Source of the DNA: Pseudomonadota bacterium | GTDB taxonomy: Bacteria; Pseudomonadota; Gammaproteobacteria; UBA6186; Azoamicaceae | NCBI GenBank assembly: GCA_021848375.1 | Contig: JAJZUR010000057.1 | Span: 1 to 9,460 of the forward strand | Direction of reading: 5' to 3' | Length of the DNA stretch: 9,460 nt | Part shown: piece by piece, positions 6,870 through 9,460 of the stretch | Numbering within the stretch: position 1 is the first letter of the stretch | Layout of the letters: every line of letters starts with the position of its first letter | Notes under the pieces: model-generated | Told to the model about the DNA's origin: nothing | Seen by the model: the letters and a program-made list of their open reading frames with translations, nothing else | Databases searched by the model: none | Position numbers and translations under genes: made by a program

Positions 6870-8636
6870 ATGTCAATTGCGGAACAAACCTTTGATGCGT
6901 TAATTATCGGTGCAGGCGGCGCAGGTATGCGCGCCTCACTGAAGCTTGCCAGCGAAGGTCTAAAAGTGGCGGTTATTTCGAAAGTTTTTCCAACACGGTC
7001 GCACACCGTTTCTGCCCAAGGCGGAATTAATGCAGCGCTTGGCAACATGAGTGAAGATAATTGGCATTGGCATATGTTCGATACGGTAAAAGGTTCCGAT
7101 TATTTAGGTGATCAAGATTGTATTGAATATATGTGCCGGGTAGGGCCTGAGGTTGTGTATGAGTTGGAACACATGGGCATGCCATTTTCGCGGCTTGATA
7201 ACGGAAAAATTTATCAGCGTCCATTTGGCGGACAGTCTAAAAATTTTGGGACAGGGGGGCAAGCTGCCCGTACCAATGCAGTATCCGATAGAACAGGACA
7301 TGCCTTATTACATACGTTGTATCAACAAAATCTGAAAGAAAAAACCATTTTTTTTAATGAGTGGGTTGCCCTAGATTTGGTCAAGGATCTGAATGGGCGA
7401 GTTGCTGGAGTAGCTGCTTTATCCATTGAAACGGGTGAAGTCCTGCTGCTGCGTGGACGTGCAGTGATCCTAGCGACTGGGGGCGCCGGGCGCGTTTATC
7501 AATCAACGACCAATGCTTTAATTAATACGGGTGATGGATTAGGCATGGTAGTTCGAGCCGGATTTCCGCTCCAAGATATGGAAATGTGGCAATTTCATCC
7601 GACGGGACTTGCCCATGTCGGCGTGTTGATTTCAGAAGCGTGTCGAGGCGAGGGTGGTTATCTCATTAATAGTAACGGTCAGCGTTTTATGGAACGCTAT
7701 GCGCCACACGCTAAGGATTTGGCATCGCGTGACGTAGTATCTCGCGCCATTGCGCTTGAAATTCTGGAAGGCAGAGGGTGCGGTAAAGATAAGGATTATG
7801 TTTTATTAAAATTGGATCATTTAGGTAAGGAAGTCATTATGGAGCGTCTTCCTGGCATACGTGAATTGGCCATGACCTTTGCAAATGTAGATCCGATCTT
7901 AGATCCCATACCGGTCGTGCCGACCTGTCATTATATGATGGGCGGCATTCCAACCAATAAATTTGGTCAAGCGTTAACGCTTGATCATGCGGGACATTCT
8001 ACGCCGATCTCGGGTTTATACGCCGTAGGAGAATGTGCATGCGTCTCTGTACATGGCGCCAATCGTTTAGGAGGAAATTCCTTATTAGATTTGGTGGTTT
8101 TTGGTCGCGCAGCGGGTCTGCATATTTTGGAACACTTGGCTGATACTGAATTAACGGGGCAAATGATAAAAGATATTGATGTCGATTTTGCGCTTAAAAG
8201 ATACCATCGTTGGAATACGCATAAAAATCGGGAGCCTGTAGCTAATATTCGAAAAGAAATGCAAAAAGTAATGCAAAACGATTTTGGTGTGTTTCGTAAA
8301 GAAGAATATATGTTGCAAGGCGTTGAAAAATTAAAAACGTTGCGAGATCGCTTACGAAATGCGAGTTTGGGTGATACTAGTAAGGTATTTAACACTGCAC
8401 GAATTGAAGCTTTGGAATTGGATAATTTGATGGTGGTTGCCATGGCAACTGCCGTGTCAGCGCTAACGCGTAAGGAAAGTCGCGGTGCGCATGCGAGAGA
8501 AGATTATCCTAAAAGAAATGATGCGGATTGGTTAAAGCATACATTGTATTTTGCTGACGATAGTATTGGTTATCGGGCGGTGAATCAAAAACCAGAATCC
8601 GTTGATCCTTTTCCACCCAAAGAGAGGGTATATTAA
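6870..8636 (+). CDS. sdhA: Succinate dehydrogenase flavoprotein subunit
   Basis: This FAD-binding catalytic subunit oxidises succinate to fumarate and passes electrons to SdhB (EC 1.3.5.1) on the cytoplasmic face. Its 588 residues match the E. coli length exactly. The dinucleotide-binding GAGGAGM is at 14-20. His45 in RSHTVSAQGG is the covalent FAD attachment site. Active-site residues are His243 (in QFHPTG), Arg287 (in ASRDVVSR), His354 (in PTCHYMMGG) and Arg399 (in GANRLGGNS), equivalent to E. coli His242, Arg286, His354 and Arg399. The ATG directly follows the sdhD TAA, with GGGGGA five bases upstream. Fumarate reductase is excluded by the sdhCDAB order and anchor types. Confidence 0.98.
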   Translation: MSIAEQTFDALIIGAGGAGMRASLKLASEGLKVAVISKVFPTRSHTVSAQGGINAALGNMSEDNWHWHMFDTVKGSDYLGDQDCIEYMCRVGPEVVYELEHMGMPFSRLDNGKIYQRPFGGQSKNFGTGGQAARTNAVSDRTGHALLHTLYQQNLKEKTIFFNEWVALDLVKDLNGRVAGVAALSIETGEVLLLRGRAVILATGGAGRVYQSTTNALINTGDGLGMVVRAGFPLQDMEMWQFHPTGLAHVGVLISEACRGEGGYLINSNGQRFMERYAPHAKDLASRDVVSRAIALEILEGRGCGKDKDYVLLKLDHLGKEVIMERLPGIRELAMTFANVDPILDPIPVVPTCHYMMGGIPTNKFGQALTLDHAGHSTPISGLYAVGECACVSVHGANRLGGNSLLDLVVFGRAAGLHILEHLADTELTGQMIKDIDVDFALKRYHRWNTHKNREPVANIRKEMQKVMQNDFGVFRKEEYMLQGVEKLKTLRDRLRNASLGDTSKVFNTARIEALELDNLMVVAMATAVSALTRKESRGAHAREDYPKRNDADWLKHTLYFADDSIGYRAVNQKPESVDPFPPKERVY

Positions 8637-9334
8637 TGAAATTTTCTATCTATCGGTATAATCCAGAAGTGGACAAAAAACCCTATATGCAAGATTACGA
8701 GATAGATCTTAAAAAAACATCTGCATCGATGGTATTAGATGCGTTAAAAATCATTAAAGAACAAGATGATACCTTATCTTTTCGGCGTTCTTGCGGGGAA
8801 GGGGTTTGCGGTTCAGATGGTATGAATATCAATGGACATAATGGCCTTGCCTGTGTTACGCCATTAGCTTCGCTGAAAGAGCCCGTTGTATTAAGACCGA
8901 TGACGGGTATGCCGGTGATTCGAGATTTAATTGTGGATCTCACCAATTTCTTTAAGCAATATGAGAAAACTAAACCTTATTTACAAAATAGCCAGCCTGC
9001 GCCAGGCGCCGAGCGCTTACAATCGCCAGAAGAGCGAGAAAAATTAGATGGGTTGTATGAATGCATCATGTGCGGGTGCTGTTCAAGCAGTTGTCCTTCT
9101 TATTGGTGGAATCCTGAAAAATTTTTAGGTCCTGCCGCCTCATTACAGGCTGCGCGATTTATTTTAGATTCGCGGGATGATGCAACGCAAGAGCGATTGG
9201 CCCAGTTAGAAGATGCGTATAGTATTTTTCGATGCCGGACTATTATGAATTGTGCTGATGTGTGTCCGAAAGGTTTAAACCCGAGTAAAGCGATAGCGGA
9301 TATCAGAGATAAAATTATTAAAGATGGTGTTTAA
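8636..9334 (+). CDS. sdhB: Succinate dehydrogenase iron-sulfur subunit (quinone-site His replaced by Arg)
   Basis: This 232-residue subunit carries electrons from SdhA flavin to ubiquinone through three clusters. The [2Fe-2S] ligands are Cys53, Cys58, Asp61 (the E. coli-type Asp variant) and Cys73. The [4Fe-4S] cluster uses Cys143, Cys146, Cys149 and Cys210. The [3Fe-4S] cluster uses Cys153, Cys200 and Cys206. Of the quinone-site residues, Pro154, Trp158 and Ile203 match E. coli Pro160, Trp164 and Ile209, but the expected His after the [3Fe-4S] Cys (E. coli His207, motif RCHSIMNC) is Arg201, codon CGG at 9236-9238. The start overlaps the sdhA stop by one base (TAATG), with a GAGAGG site at 8622-8627. 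All cluster ligands are intact, so the protein is probably functional. Confidence 0.97.
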   Translation: MKFSIYRYNPEVDKKPYMQDYEIDLKKTSASMVLDALKIIKEQDDTLSFRRSCGEGVCGSDGMNINGHNGLACVTPLASLKEPVVLRPMTGMPVIRDLIVDLTNFFKQYEKTKPYLQNSQPAPGAERLQSPEEREKLDGLYECIMCGCCSSSCPSYWWNPEKFLGPAASLQAARFILDSRDDATQERLAQLEDAYSIFRCRTIMNCADVCPKGLNPSKAIADIRDKIIKDGV

Positions 9335-9375
9335 TTTAAAAAACTGGCTCTGGCTCGAATTCTTCAGAATATAAT

Positions 9376-9395
9376 ATCTTAACAGTAAGATTTTT
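9376..9395 (+). terminator. Weak candidate intrinsic terminator after sdhB
   Basis: ATCTTA and TAAGAT form a 6-bp stem around the loop ACAG, and the 3' arm runs into a T tract (TTTTT from 9391). The stem has only one G-C pair, so it would be inefficient and may permit read-through to a downstream gene. Confidence 0.3.
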
Positions 9396-9410
9396 ACCTA
9401 AAATTATAAA

Positions 9411-9440
9411 TTGACATACTATATTTTTTTATGGTAGTTA
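9411..9440 (+). promoter_or_regulatory. Candidate promoter for a gene beyond the right edge
   Basis: A perfect TTGACA is at 9411-9416. After 18 bases there is TAGTTA (9435-9440), a poor -10 but preceded by TGG as in an extended -10. It lies 76 bases past the sdhB stop and points out of the window. The gene it would serve is not visible. Confidence 0.35.
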
Positions 9441-9460
9441 TTACGTATTAATAGAGATCG

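Noticed and set aside
7985..8443. 152-residue minus-strand open frame inside sdhA
   Set aside because: Its composition is Ser/Cys/Arg-rich as expected from the complement of sdhA, and sdhA is intact and full length.
9359..9370. Inverted repeat ATTCT-TC-AGAAT after sdhB
   Set aside because: The 5-bp stem has an impossible 2-base loop and no following T-run; chance is likely.
1..9460. Defence island, CRISPR array, insertion sequence or tRNA-linked integration
   Set aside because: No repeats with spacers, transposase motifs, long inverted repeats or tRNA-like cloverleaf were seen on either strand; the region is ordinary core metabolism apart from the points listed.

Overview
The window holds ten protein-coding genes and almost no free space; the longest gap is about 126 bases. 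It looks like chromosome from a gammaproteobacterium of moderate-to-low G+C (estimated by eye, not counted). Citrate synthase is the gammaproteobacterial type, and the sdhCDAB subunits keep E. coli-type residues at nearly identical positions. The mix of a UhpC/GlpT-type organophosphate transporter, alanine dehydrogenase and a divergent gltA/sdh locus would suit a host-associated or Legionellales-like lineage. That placement is inference from gene content, not a database match.

Left part (1-2778): the window opens inside an exosortase A gene, of which only the C-terminal membrane segment and the fused EpsI domain remain. It converges on, and overlaps by 22 bases, a minus-strand YgjP-type zinc metallopeptidase gene. 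A 96-base divergent region then leads into ald, alanine dehydrogenase, which has all its catalytic residues.

Middle (2779-5701): a 12-TM organophosphate:phosphate antiporter (plus strand) converges on gltA (minus strand) with only 20 bases between the stops. gltA is followed by a 121-base divergent regulatory region shared with the next operon.

Right part (5702-9460): a tightly packed operon begins with an unrecognised 151-residue exported coiled-coil protein. Its stop codon overlaps the sdhC start, and sdhC, sdhD, sdhA and sdhB follow with overlapping or abutting stop/start codons. After sdhB there is a weak AT-rich hairpin with a short T run and then a perfect TTGACA box, probably belonging to a gene beyond the window.

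Functionally, gltA and sdhCDAB are two TCA-cycle entries sharing a control region. Ald feeds alanine carbon to pyruvate, and the transporter may import a phosphorylated sugar or glycerol compound. I see no mobile element, CRISPR array, RNA gene or defence system. The most notable signals are an Arg in SdhB where the quinone-site His (E. coli His207) is expected, and the coiled-coil protein coupled to sdhC.
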